Source of the DNA: Clostridia bacterium
GTDB taxonomy: Bacteria; Bacillota; Clostridia; Christensenellales; Borkfalkiaceae
Assembly (NCBI GenBank): GCA_017465145.1
Contig: JAFTWU010000017.1
Coordinates: 124,001 to 188,000 of the forward strand
Direction: 5' to 3'
DNA: 64,000 nucleotides
Part shown: piece after piece, positions 18,547 to 25,146 of the stretch
How positions within the stretch are numbered: position 1 is the stretch's first letter
How the letters are laid out: each line of letters begins with the position of its first letter
The notes under the pieces: model-generated
Database searches by the model: none
What the model was told of the DNA's origin: nothing
The model's input: the letters and a program-made list of their open reading frames with translations, nothing else
Made by a program: the position numbers and the translations under genes

Positions 18547-19536
18547 TTAATTTTCTATTACTACTGCGTGCGCAATCCCCGGTATACTTTCGCCTTGTTG
18601 AGACGATACCGAAGACAAAAGCGCCCCCGTTGCAATTAAAAGAATTTTATTTAGTTTTTTTTCTTTAAGAAGTTTATAAAAATAAGAGCAAAAAACCATT
18701 GAACTGCATCCCGCGCCACTTCCACCTTGATATTCGTGTTCTGCAAGATTATACACAAGTTCGCCACAATCTACGTGATTTTTTTCAATATCAATACCCT
18801 TTTCCCAAAGCAAATCTTTCATTATTCTAGAACCTAAAGTTCCTAAATCACCCGTAATAATAAGGTCGTAATCGTTTGGGCTAAAGCCGTTTTCAGTAAA
18901 ATGATATAAAAGTGTATCCGCAGCCGCGGGAGCCATCGCCGCGCCCATATTATTGGCGTCAGTAACGCCGTAATCAATGATTTTACCTATAGTAGCGCAA
19001 GTGATTTTTGGCCCGTCTCCTATATTTGATAAAATTAACGCACCAGCACCCGTTACCGTCCATTGTGCTTGGGGCGGACGGGTACTCCCTAACTCTAACG
19101 GATACCTATATTGACGCTCAGCCGTTGAAAAATGGCTACCCGTTGAACATACAACTCTTTTCATATATCCGCCGTCAATAAGGGTTGCTCCTATCGTTAA
19201 AGCTTCGGTAAAAGTTGCACAAGCATTATATACGCCTAAATATCCCGTGTTAAAGTTGCGCACGGCAAAAGTTGATGAAATTATTTGATTTAGAAGGTCG
19301 CCTGCAATTATAGAATCTATATTAACGTCATCAAGTTTAGCCTTTTCTATAACCTTTTTTATTACCGCAAGCATCATTTTGCTTTCGGCTTTTTCAAAAG
19401 ATTTTTCATCAAATAAATCGTCGTCAAGCTTTCTTTCAATATAATCTTTTAAGCAACCTTTAGATTCTTTTGGTCCGCCTATTGATGCAGTTTCTAAAAT
19501 TATAGGTTTGTTTCTAAAAAATATCGTTCTACTCAT
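18547..19536 (-). CDS. spoVAD: Stage V sporulation protein AD
   Basis: 329 residues, full length, with the thiolase-like fold of SpoVAD. Visible family stretches include GVYNACATFTEALTIGA, STGSHFSTAERQYRYPLE and GGSGAGCSSMVFCSYF. In Bacillus subtilis SpoVAD binds dipicolinic acid and sits at the membrane with SpoVAC and SpoVAEb. Its start shares one base with the spoVAC stop (TAATG), indicating coupled translation. No domain loss is seen. Confidence 0.97.
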   Translation of the reverse strand: MSRTIFFRNKPIILETASIGGPKESKGCLKDYIERKLDDDLFDEKSFEKAESKMMLAVIKKVIEKAKLDDVNIDSIIAGDLLNQIISSTFAVRNFNTGYLGVYNACATFTEALTIGATLIDGGYMKRVVCSTGSHFSTAERQYRYPLELGSTRPPQAQWTVTGAGALILSNIGDGPKITCATIGKIIDYGVTDANNMGAAMAPAAADTLLYHFTENGFSPNDYDLIITGDLGTLGSRIMKDLLWEKGIDIEKNHVDCGELVYNLAEHEYQGGSGAGCSSMVFCSYFYKLLKEKKLNKILLIATGALLSSVSSQQGESIPGIAHAVVIEN

Positions 19537-19994
19537 TAAAAAATCATATACCCCACGTAATATACTAGTCCAACTAAAACGCTACCCGCAACCCCAAATA
19601 CAATGATAGGTCCTGCAACGATAAACATTTTTGCAGCCGTACCGTAAATATAACCTTCCGTTTTAAATTCCATAGCTGGAGAAACTACTGAATTTGCAAA
19701 ACCCGTGATAGGCACAATAGAGCCACCGCCTGCAAATTTCCCTATTCTGTCATAAACACCAAGTCCCGTTAAAAACGCACCTAAAAATATCATTACTAAA
19801 GAAACGTAAGCGGAAAGTTCATCACCTTTTAACTGAAAAATCCCTTCTAGTGCATATCTTACGGCTTGCCCTATACAACAAATAAAACCGCCAACTATAA
19901 AAGCACGAAAAAGTGAGCGTTTTTCATTGGTTTTTGGGGATATACCCTTTACGTATTCTAAATAATTTTTATTATAAAACTGTCGTTTTTTCAT
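19536..19994 (-). CDS. spoVAC: Stage V sporulation protein AC
   Basis: 152 residues, with about four membrane helices and the motifs VGGFICCIGQAVR and GGGSIVPITGFANS. SpoVAC acts as a mechanosensitive channel component for dipicolinate. A clear ribosome site AAGGAG lies 7 bases before the ATG, just after the stop of a 30-codon ORF. The genes spoVAA and spoVAB, which precede spoVAC in Bacillus, are not present; the locus runs directly from sigF to spoVAC. Confidence 0.96.
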   Translation of the reverse strand: MKKRQFYNKNYLEYVKGISPKTNEKRSLFRAFIVGGFICCIGQAVRYALEGIFQLKGDELSAYVSLVMIFLGAFLTGLGVYDRIGKFAGGGSIVPITGFANSVVSPAMEFKTEGYIYGTAAKMFIVAGPIIVFGVAGSVLVGLVYYVGYMIF

Positions 19995-20008
19995 AGCAAA
20001 TCTCCTTT

Positions 20009-20101
20009 TTAACGCTTTTCAATTTCTTTAGTCGTTTTAAATAACGTTTCCCTTTCATCATTTGTTATTAACGGATTGTAATTTTTCGGTTTATATTTCA
20101 T
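20009..20101 (-). CDS. Possible 30-residue protein between sigF and spoVAC
   Basis: The minus strand encodes a 30-residue hydrophilic peptide starting MKYKPKNYNPLITNDERE and ending KTTKEIEKR. An AAAGGGG ribosome site lies 3 bases before the ATG, and the stop is 14 bases before the spoVAC start, so translation could be coupled to spoVAC. It is highly charged, with no membrane segment. I do not recognise it. It could instead be untranslated leader: a GGTATA / GGGAATAAAG pair just upstream faintly resembles a forespore promoter, which would place the transcript start inside this ribosome site. Confidence 0.45.
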   Translation of the reverse strand: MKYKPKNYNPLITNDERETLFKTTKEIEKR

Positions 20102-20141
20102 TTACCCCTTTATTCCCTTTTAAAATTTATTTATACCTTAA

Positions 20142-20170
20142 AATAAAAAAACGGCTAAATTTTTAGCCGT
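20142..20170 (-). terminator. Terminator overlapping the 3' end of sigF
   Basis: Minus-strand arms ACGGCTAAA / TTTAGCCGT with a 2-base loop, followed by a T run (20145-20150). The hairpin includes the last codons and the stop of sigF (stop at 20155-20157). It separates the spoIIA operon from the spoVA genes. Confidence 0.75.
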
Positions 20171-20871
20171 AATTTATCTAATATTTTATTTTCCAAACGG
20201 GATATTTGAACTTGCGACACCCCTAAACTTTCCGCAATTTCACTTTGGGTTCTATCACGGTAAAATCTTAAAAAGATAATCTTCTTTTCCCTATCGTTTA
20301 ATCCTTCTATAATAGACGTTATATGAATTTTATCTATCATTTTTTCTTCACTATCATAGTTAGCAATTTTATCAATCAGCTCTTGAGAATCGTCTTCATC
20401 ATCAAATTTATCGTAAATTGATAATGGCATTTTAGAACTATCTAAAGCAACGATAACTTCATCTGGTGTAATTTGAAACTTTTCGGCAACAAATTCAACC
20501 GTTGGAGATTGGTTATTTATCGTTTGATATTCATCTATAAACTTATTAATTTTATTAGCAAGTATTTTTAGATTTCTAGAAACCTTTATTGCCCCGTTAT
20601 CGCGAATATACCGCTTTATTTCACCAATCACCATTGGCACGGTATAAGTTGAAAACTTTACACCAAAACTTTCATCAAAATTATTAATTGCTTTTAAAAA
20701 ACCCATACAAGCAATTTGATAAAGGTCGTCGTATTCTACCCCTTTCCCCTTAAAACGCCTTATAATACTCTTTAAAAGCGGAAAATTATGATTAAAAATG
20801 ATAGATTTGGCATATTCATCGCCTTTCTTTGCTTTTCTTACGTAATCAAGTAAAACATCTTGCTCAAGCAT
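20155..20871 (-). CDS. sigF: Forespore RNA polymerase sigma factor sigma-F
   Basis: 238 residues, the usual size. Region 2 contains DDLYQIACMGFLKAINNFD and VKFSTYTVPMVIGEIKR (the -10 recognition and core-binding helices). Region 3 follows, and region 4 ends with ERKIIFLRFYRDRTQSEIAE type sequence leading into a helix-turn-helix SLGVSQVQISRLE. It directs the first forespore-specific transcription. Position after spoIIAA and spoIIAB, with only 3 bases between spoIIAB and sigF, distinguishes it from the close relative sigma-G. Activity is controlled by SpoIIAB binding and SpoIIAA release. The stop codon lies within a terminator hairpin. Confidence 0.96.
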   Translation of the reverse strand: MLEQDVLLDYVRKAKKGDEYAKSIIFNHNFPLLKSIIRRFKGKGVEYDDLYQIACMGFLKAINNFDESFGVKFSTYTVPMVIGEIKRYIRDNGAIKVSRNLKILANKINKFIDEYQTINNQSPTVEFVAEKFQITPDEVIVALDSSKMPLSIYDKFDDEDDSQELIDKIANYDSEEKMIDKIHITSIIEGLNDREKKIIFLRFYRDRTQSEIAESLGVSQVQISRLENKILDKLRLKI

Positions 20872-20874
20872 AAA

Positions 20875-21306
20875 TTATACTGCGTCGGAAATAATTTTTT
20901 TTGACATATAAATTTTTGTGCCTTCGTTAAGTTTAGACTTTACTTCAACGCTATCCATAAAACTTTGCATGATGGTAAAACCCATACCGGAACGTTCTTC
21001 ATCACCCTTAGTGGTGTAAAATGGTTGCAAGGCTTCTTCAATATTCGATATACCAACGCCGTTATCAAATATATTTATATGTATATTGCCTTTTTCAATA
21101 TAGGCTTCAATAGTAATTTCGCCGGGATTATTGGGATAGCCATGAACAATACAGTTTGTAACCGCTTCACTTACGGCTGTTTTTATATCGGAAACTTGGG
21201 CAACACTAGGATTAAGTCGCAAAACAAAGCAACCAACAACCGTTCTTGCAAAGTGTTCATTTTCAGAAATAGCTGAAATTTTTAATACCATTTTGTTGTT
21301 ATTCAT
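20875..21306 (-). CDS. spoIIAB: Anti-sigma-F factor and kinase SpoIIAB
   Basis: 143 residues, a GHKL-fold serine kinase. Motifs are AVSEAVTNCIVHGY (N box), FDNGVGISNIEEALQPFYTTK (G1 region) and ERSGMGFTIMQSFMD (G2 region). It holds sigma-F inactive and phosphorylates SpoIIAA. It has an AGGGG ribosome site, is 20 bases after spoIIAA, and ends 3 bases before sigF. This gene order is the classic spoIIA operon. Confidence 0.97.
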   Translation of the reverse strand: MNNNKMVLKISAISENEHFARTVVGCFVLRLNPSVAQVSDIKTAVSEAVTNCIVHGYPNNPGEITIEAYIEKGNIHINIFDNGVGISNIEEALQPFYTTKGDEERSGMGFTIMQSFMDSVEVKSKLNEGTKIYMSKKIISDAV

Positions 21307-21326
21307 TATTAAACCCCTAAATTAAG

Positions 21327-21635
21327 TTAAATTTTTGGCATAATACTATATAAGCCGGCAAGTTCTATAACCTTTTCAGTCGCAACTGACGCCCCTGATA
21401 TGTATGATGCAACGTTTTGTTGCTTTAATTTTTTATACCTACCAATTAAAAGTCCTATCCCCGTGCTATCCATAAACGAAACTCCCGATAGGTCAAAAAT
21501 AACGTTACTAGACGTATAATTATCATTAAGAACTCTATCAATTAAATTTTTTGCTTTAGAAGATGAACATTCATCTAGTTCGCCGTAAACGAATACGGTT
21601 AAATCACTTCCGTTTTTTTGATATTTAATATTCAT
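21327..21635 (-). CDS. spoIIAA: Anti-anti-sigma-F factor SpoIIAA
   Basis: 102 residues, a single STAS domain. The phosphorylated serine is in VSFMDSTGIGLLIGRY. When dephosphorylated by SpoIIE it binds SpoIIAB and frees sigma-F in the forespore. A good ribosome site AAGGGGC lies 5 bases before the ATG. The 200 bases upstream are extremely A/T-rich; I could not assign a sigma-H promoter there. Confidence 0.96.
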   Translation of the reverse strand: MNIKYQKNGSDLTVFVYGELDECSSSKAKNLIDRVLNDNYTSSNVIFDLSGVSFMDSTGIGLLIGRYKKLKQQNVASYISGASVATEKVIELAGLYSIMPKI

Positions 21636-21787
21636 AATTGCCCCTTAAAATCATTTGAAAAAATCTTACAACACGGCGCTTGGAAAAAAATATATTAAAA
21701 AGTAAAACAATAAAAGAATTTGTCATATTGAAAAAATAAAAAATTAAAAAAACATTAAAAAAATTTTGAAAAATCGTTGAATTTTTG

Positions 21788-21816
21788 TTGACAATTCTTG
21801 CAATTTATAATACTAT
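21788..21816 (+). promoter_or_regulatory. Promoter of the six-gene tRNA operon
   Basis: TTGACA (21788-21793), 17-base spacer, TACTAT (21811-21816), about 20 bases before the first tRNA. Sequence match and position support it. The region also faces the start of the divergent spoIIA operon. Confidence 0.75.
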
Positions 21817-21836
21817 ATTAAGGCGTCCTAGCTAAA

Positions 21837-21912
21837 CGGGGTGTAGCGCAGTTGGTAGCGCGCTTGCTTTGGGAGCAAGATGTCGGGAGTTCGAGTCTCT
21901 TCACCCCGACCA
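21837..21912 (+). tRNA. tRNA-Pro (anticodon UGG)
   Basis: Acceptor CGGGGTG pairs with CACCCCG, CCA is encoded. The anticodon stem CTTGC/GCAAG encloses TTTGGGA, giving UGG. T arm GGGAGTTCGAGTCTC is normal. Confidence 0.95.
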
Positions 21913-21944
21913 ACAAATTATGACGCATGTCTTCACAGTTTTAA

Positions 21945-22021
21945 GGGCCTTTAGCTCAGTTGGTTAGAGCGGTCGGCTCATAACCGATTGGTCCGCGGTT
22001 CGAGTCCGTGAAGGCCCACCA
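21945..22021 (+). tRNA. tRNA-Met (anticodon CAU), elongator type
   Basis: Acceptor GGGCCTT pairs fully with AAGGCCC, and CCA is encoded. Anticodon loop CTCATAA gives CAU. The paired first base and lack of three G-C pairs in the anticodon stem argue against the initiator. A lysidine-modified Ile tRNA cannot be fully excluded from sequence. Confidence 0.88.
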
Positions 22022-22047
22022 CTCAATTTAATCCTTAAAACATATTT

Positions 22048-22124
22048 GGCCCGGTAGTACAGATGGTTAGTACGCCAGCCTGTCACGCTGGAGGTCGAGG
22101 GTTCGAGCCCCTTCCGGGTCGCCA
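22048..22124 (+). tRNA. tRNA-Asp (anticodon GUC)
   Basis: Acceptor GGCCCGG pairs with CCGGGTC (one G.U), discriminator G and encoded CCA. Anticodon stem CCAGC/GCTGG encloses CTGTCAC, giving GUC. Confidence 0.95.
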
Positions 22125-22174
22125 AAAGATAAATGCTTGTAGATAATACAAGCATTTATCAAAAAACTTGATAT

Positions 22175-22250
22175 GCCTCGGTAGCTCAGTAGGTAGAGCA
22201 GGGGACTGAAAATCCCCGTGTCGGTGGTTCGATTCCGCCCCGAGGCACCA
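22175..22250 (+). tRNA. tRNA-Phe (anticodon GAA)
   Basis: Acceptor GCCTCGG pairs with CCGAGGC, with discriminator A and CCA encoded. Anticodon stem GGGGA/TCCCC encloses CTGAAAA, giving GAA. Its ACCA end matches the UGGU bulge of the pheST T-box in this window. Confidence 0.95.
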
Positions 22251-22272
22251 AGTTTTAACTTTTACACTCTTT

Positions 22273-22348
22273 GCTGGTGTAGCTCAACTGGCAGAGCAGC
22301 TGATTTGTAATCAGCAGGTTGCGGGTTCGATTCCAGTCACCAGCTCCA
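22273..22348 (+). tRNA. tRNA-Thr (anticodon UGU)
   Basis: Acceptor GCTGGTG pairs with CACCAGC, CCA is encoded. Anticodon stem GCTGA/TCAGC encloses TTTGTAA, giving UGU. Confidence 0.95.
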
Positions 22349-22389
22349 ATCGTATCCACTATCCCCTGTTGGTTTTTAATTTAATATAT

Positions 22390-22474
22390 GGGAAGGTTCC
22401 AGAGCGGCCAAATGGAACAGACTGTAAATCTGTCGTCAGTGACTTCGGTGGTTCGAATCCACCTCTTCCCACCA
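22390..22474 (+). tRNA. tRNA-Tyr (anticodon GUA)
   Basis: 85 bases, class II tRNA with a long variable arm. Acceptor GGGAAGG pairs with TCTTCCC (one G.U), CCA is encoded. Anticodon loop CTGTAAA gives GUA. It is the last tRNA of the operon and lies closest to the composition break of the K+ uptake island. Confidence 0.95.
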
Positions 22475-22476
22475 TA

Positions 22477-22524
22477 AAGAAACCATAATATTGATACGAA
22501 AATATCGGTATTGTGGCTTTTTTA
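22477..22524 (+). terminator. Terminator of the tRNA operon
   Basis: A roughly 20-bp imperfect stem with several G.U pairs, arms 22477-22496 and 22503-22522, loop CGAAAA, ending in a T run (22518-22523), starting three bases after tRNA-Tyr. Confidence 0.7.
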
Positions 22525-22691
22525 TTGCCCAAATGGGGGTATTTTGCCCTTTTTATAGATTCTATAGTAAAAATTGAGGCTTGCTGGGAGAGTTTTCGTC
22601 CTTGCAAGACTTTTTTGTTTTTAGCCGTAAAAATATAAATCGTTCAATTTATGGGGTATCGTTCAATTATTGTTTCCATAAAATAAAAGCC
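22525..22691 (+). other. Gene-free stretch between tRNA operon and K+ uptake unit
   Basis: I see no coding region here. It contains the 11-base direct repeat ATCGTTCAATT at 22639-22649 and 22658-22668. This stretch is the likely left edge of the differently composed trk segment, but no integrase or clear target duplication was found. Confidence 0.5.
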
Positions 22692-22720
22692 TTGATTTAA
22701 GTTGGATTTTTTGCTATAAT
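22692..22720 (+). promoter_or_regulatory. Upstream promoter candidate of the K+ uptake unit
   Basis: TTGATT (22692-22697), 17-base spacer, TATAAT (22715-22720). A partly symmetric TTGATATC-acact-GATATCCAA at 22747-22768 lies between this promoter and the next one and could be a protein-binding site. Confidence 0.45.
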
Positions 22721-22783
22721 AAACTCACCGATAAATGAGAATATGCTTGATATCACACTGATATCCAATTGTGTAAAAATATA

Positions 22784-22812
22784 TTGACATAAACAGCGAA
22801 ATGTGATACAAT
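22784..22812 (+). promoter_or_regulatory. Main promoter of the K+ uptake unit
   Basis: TTGACA (22784-22789), 17-base spacer, TACAAT (22807-22812). Transcription would start at about 22819-22820, the first base of the leader ORF ATG. Confidence 0.7.
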
Positions 22813-22819
22813 TATAGAA

Positions 22820-22900
22820 ATGAATAACAAAAAAAGGAACCAGCTGACTGCAGAGGACATTGGTTCCTTTATGCTTTTTAGAGAAAAATCTTATGGATAG
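22820..22900 (+). CDS. 26-residue leader ORF overlapping the ktrB start
   Basis: ATG at 22820 opens a 26-codon frame that starts MNNKKRNQLTAEDIG and ends FREKSYG, with stop TAG at 22898-22900. It overlaps the ATG of the K+ channel gene by 8 bases in another frame. The promoter -10 box ends 7 bases before this ATG, so translation would begin at or near the 5' end. The frame contains a perfect 10-bp hairpin. It could be a leader peptide that controls translation of the next gene by coupling or by opening the hairpin. It could also be chance. I do not recognise the peptide. Confidence 0.4.
   Translation: MNNKKRNQLTAEDIGSFMLFREKSYG
22833..22870 (+). promoter_or_regulatory. Leader hairpin upstream of the ktrB start
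   Basis: Perfect inverted repeat AAAGGAACCA (22833-22842) / TGGTTCCTTT (22861-22870) with an 18-base loop. There is no immediate T run (ATGCTTTTTA follows), so a translational role seems as likely as termination. Confidence 0.55.
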
Positions 22901-24254
22901 AAAAAAGAAATTCACACTTTCAACCACGCAGATCATATTGCTCAGCTTCCTCGTGACCATTCTAATAGGAAGCGGACTTTTGGCTTTGCCAATCAGCTCT
23001 GCAAGCGGAGAAGCCGTGCCGTATCTCGATGCGCTTTTCACGGCAACCTCCTCCACCTGCGTGACGGGACTCGTTACAATTCCCACGGTATCCACATGGA
23101 GCGTGTTCGGGCAGATCGTCATTCTGCTTCTCATACAGATCGGCGGTCTTGGTATCATCACCATTATGTCGGGACTGATGCTTCTTCTCAATAGAAAAAT
23201 GGGCATCGGCGATCGATTACTCATTCAAGATGCCTTCAATCTCAATACGATGTCTGGGCTTGCGAAATTCGTCAAAAACGTACTGTTCGGAACGCTGATC
23301 ATTGAAGGAGTCGGTGCTGTCCTGTATATGTTTGTGTTCGTTCCCGAGTTTGGTGCAAGGGGCATCTGGATATCGGTATTCAATTCGGTTTCGGCTTTCT
23401 GTAATGCCGGCATTGACATTATCGCGGAAAACAGCCTTTGCAATTACGCAACCAATCCCTTGATCAATATCGTCACCTCCGCTCTCATCATTCTCGGCGG
23501 TCTCGGATATATCGTGTGGTGGGATGTTCTCTGTGTGGTTAAAAGCCGTTCACCGAAAAACAGAAAAATATTCAGGCACTTGTCCTTGCACTCAAAGATT
23601 GCCATTACGGTCACGGCAGGGCTCATTCTTGTCGGTGCAATTCTCATATTTATTTTTGAATATGCTAACCCATTAACCATTGGAGAGATGTCCTTGTTCG
23701 ATAAAATTCAAACATCCCTCTTCCAATCGGTTACTACTAGAACTGCTGGCTTTGCTACAATTCCGCAAGAAAATTTGACAAATGCCTCTGCCACCGTATC
23801 TATTATCTTGATGCTGATAGGTGGTTCACCCGTAGGAACGGCAGGTGGTATGAAAACCGTAACCATTGCCGTCCTCATTTGCTCGGCATTTGCTACAATC
23901 CGTAATAAGAACAGCGCAACATTATTCGGTCGCTGCATTTCCGAGGAATCAATAAAAAAGGCGGTTTCGGTTGTTGTAATGTTCCTTACTATTTGCGCTA
24001 CATCGACCATTCTTTTGATGGCAACGAGCAATGCTTCTCCCATAGATGCGGTTTATGAAACGGTCAGCGCGACGGCAACAGTCGGTCTTTCAAGAAACTT
24101 AACGGCAACACTTAACACATTTGGAAAACTAATTATCATCGTAACGATGTATTTCGGCAGAGTTGGGCCAATATCGTTGGCTATTGCTCTTGGAAGCAAA
24201 AATGAGAGTCAAAATGTTATTTCAGAGCCGACGGAAGATATCAGTATAGGATAA
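22893..24254 (+). CDS. TrkH/KtrB-type potassium uptake channel subunit
   Basis: 453 residues from ATG 22893 (a TTG at 22860 would add 11 residues). The protein has the fourfold membrane-pore-membrane repeat of the SKT superfamily. The selectivity-loop segments are SSTCVTGLVTIP, NAGIDII, RTAGFATIP and TATVGLS, and GGSPVGTAGGMKT marks the third-repeat gate region. It moves K+ (with Na+ in many Ktr systems) through the membrane and needs a cytoplasmic RCK ring. Its partner is encoded 12 bases downstream. By hand, bases 23101-23160 are 31/60 G+C against 20/60 for 26521-26580, so this gene was probably acquired by transfer. Start choice: ATG has only weak ribosome-site sequence before it and may depend on the leader ORF. 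Confidence 0.92.
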   Translation: MDRKKKFTLSTTQIILLSFLVTILIGSGLLALPISSASGEAVPYLDALFTATSSTCVTGLVTIPTVSTWSVFGQIVILLLIQIGGLGIITIMSGLMLLLNRKMGIGDRLLIQDAFNLNTMSGLAKFVKNVLFGTLIIEGVGAVLYMFVFVPEFGARGIWISVFNSVSAFCNAGIDIIAENSLCNYATNPLINIVTSALIILGGLGYIVWWDVLCVVKSRSPKNRKIFRHLSLHSKIAITVTAGLILVGAILIFIFEYANPLTIGEMSLFDKIQTSLFQSVTTRTAGFATIPQENLTNASATVSIILMLIGGSPVGTAGGMKTVTIAVLICSAFATIRNKNSATLFGRCISEESIKKAVSVVVMFLTICATSTILLMATSNASPIDAVYETVSATATVGLSRNLTATLNTFGKLIIIVTMYFGRVGPISLAIALGSKNESQNVISEPTEDISIG

Positions 24255-24266
24255 AGGAGAAGAACA

Positions 24267-24917
24267 ATGCAAAAAAAGAAAACATACGCAATCTTTGGAC
24301 TTGGAAGATACGGCACAGCCGTGGCAAGAGAACTTGTAGAGAACGGCATGGAAGTCATTGCCGTAGATATTGAGCAAAGAATAGTCAATGATGCAGCGGC
24401 ATATCTGCCCGTATGTAAATGCGCTGACGTGACCGATGCGGAGGTCATCTCACGCCTTGGAATTGGAAGTATTGATACGGTCATTGTATGTATGGCAAGT
24501 AACCTTGAAGCGAGTGTGATGGCGGTCACGCTTTGCAAGGAGGCAGGCGTTAAGAATGTTATTGCAAAATGTGCGAATAAAATGCAGCAAAAAATATTGC
24601 TTCGTGTGGGGGCAGATCAAGTGGTTTTCCCTGAAAACGAGTCTGGTATACGCCTTGCTAAGAACCTCTTAAGCTCTGGATTTATTGATATGATCTCTCT
24701 GGCAAAGGACGTGTCTATGGTTGAGATCGATGTGAAAGACGAGTGGTGCGGCAAGAACTTAATTGAATTAAATCTCCGTAAAAAATACGGATTCAATATC
24801 GTTGCAATCAAGAAAGGCGAGAAAGTCACCGTAAATATCAATCCCGAGCAGGTACTTGATGCTCAAACTACACTGATCGTGATTGCAAACACGACAAAAT
24901 TGGCAAAATTGAAATAA
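24267..24917 (+). CDS. TrkA/KtrA-type regulatory subunit (RCK domains)
   Basis: 216 residues. The RCK_N domain has the Rossmann signature FGLGRYGTAVARELVENG followed by an acidic VDIE, typical for NAD(H) or ATP/ADP binding. The RCK_C domain (about 135-216) begins near SMVEIDVKDEWCGKNL and can bind cyclic di-AMP in some Ktr proteins. The octameric ring gates the channel subunit encoded just upstream; ribosome site AAGGAG lies 10 bases before the ATG. It shares the higher G+C content of the channel gene, which marks both as one transferred unit. Confidence 0.93.
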   Translation: MQKKKTYAIFGLGRYGTAVARELVENGMEVIAVDIEQRIVNDAAAYLPVCKCADVTDAEVISRLGIGSIDTVIVCMASNLEASVMAVTLCKEAGVKNVIAKCANKMQQKILLRVGADQVVFPENESGIRLAKNLLSSGFIDMISLAKDVSMVEIDVKDEWCGKNLIELNLRKKYGFNIVAIKKGEKVTVNINPEQVLDAQTTLIVIANTTKLAKLK

Positions 24918-24947
24918 AACCGTCAAATTCCAATTTATCGAACTAAA

Positions 24948-25002
24948 ATGGGTGCAAACCCTTGTAGGAAGATGCACCCATAGTTCAAAAATTTGCACCC
25001 AT
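24948..25002 (+). repeat. Inverted repeat downstream of the K+ uptake unit
   Basis: ATGGGTGCAAA (24948-24958) and TTTGCACCCAT (24992-25002) are perfect 11-base inverted copies; a third partial copy GATGCACCCAT lies between at 24971-24981. No T run follows, so this is not a clear terminator. It stands at the right edge of the G+C-rich segment. Confidence 0.6.
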
Positions 25003-25037
25003 TGCAAAATTGTATCAAAATTTTAGATTACTCACAA

Positions 25038-25072
25038 GAAAAACCTAAAACGAATTGTTTTAGGTTTTTTTG
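25038..25072 (+). terminator. Terminator after the K+ uptake unit
   Basis: Arms AAAAACCTAAAAC / GTTTTAGGTTTTT with loop GAATT and a T run to 25071. Confidence 0.85.
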
Positions 25073-25074
25073 TA

Positions 25075-25103
25075 TTTACAATTTTTCAGAACTATGTTAA
25101 AAT
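25075..25103 (+). promoter_or_regulatory. Promoter of the small lipoprotein gene
   Basis: TTTACA (25075-25080), 17-base spacer, TAAAAT (25098-25103), directly after the previous terminator and 43 bases before the start codon. Confidence 0.6.
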
Positions 25104-25146
25104 ATACCTAACAGTAAACAATAAATTAAATAAGGAGCATTATTGT

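Noticed and set aside
20108-20140. GTATA / GGGAATAAA pair upstream of the 30-codon ORF as a sigma-F or sigma-G promoter
   Set aside because: The match is partial and the spacing is short; the transcript start would fall within the ribosome site of the ORF. Not enough to annotate.
21964-22607. Two minus-strand open frames across the tRNA genes
   Set aside because: They run antisense over tRNA-Met, Asp, Phe, Thr and Tyr; phrases such as GLEPSTSS and GRGGFEPPKS are well-known false translations of tRNA genes.
22639-22668. Direct repeat ATCGTTCAATT as an attachment or target duplication
   Set aside because: Both copies lie on the same side of the trk unit, 8 bases apart, so they do not bracket it; no integrase is present.
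22697-24538. Several minus-strand open frames opposite the K+ uptake genes
   Set aside because: They arise from the G+C-rich coding strand of trkH and trkA, contain no recognisable domain and lack ribosome sites.
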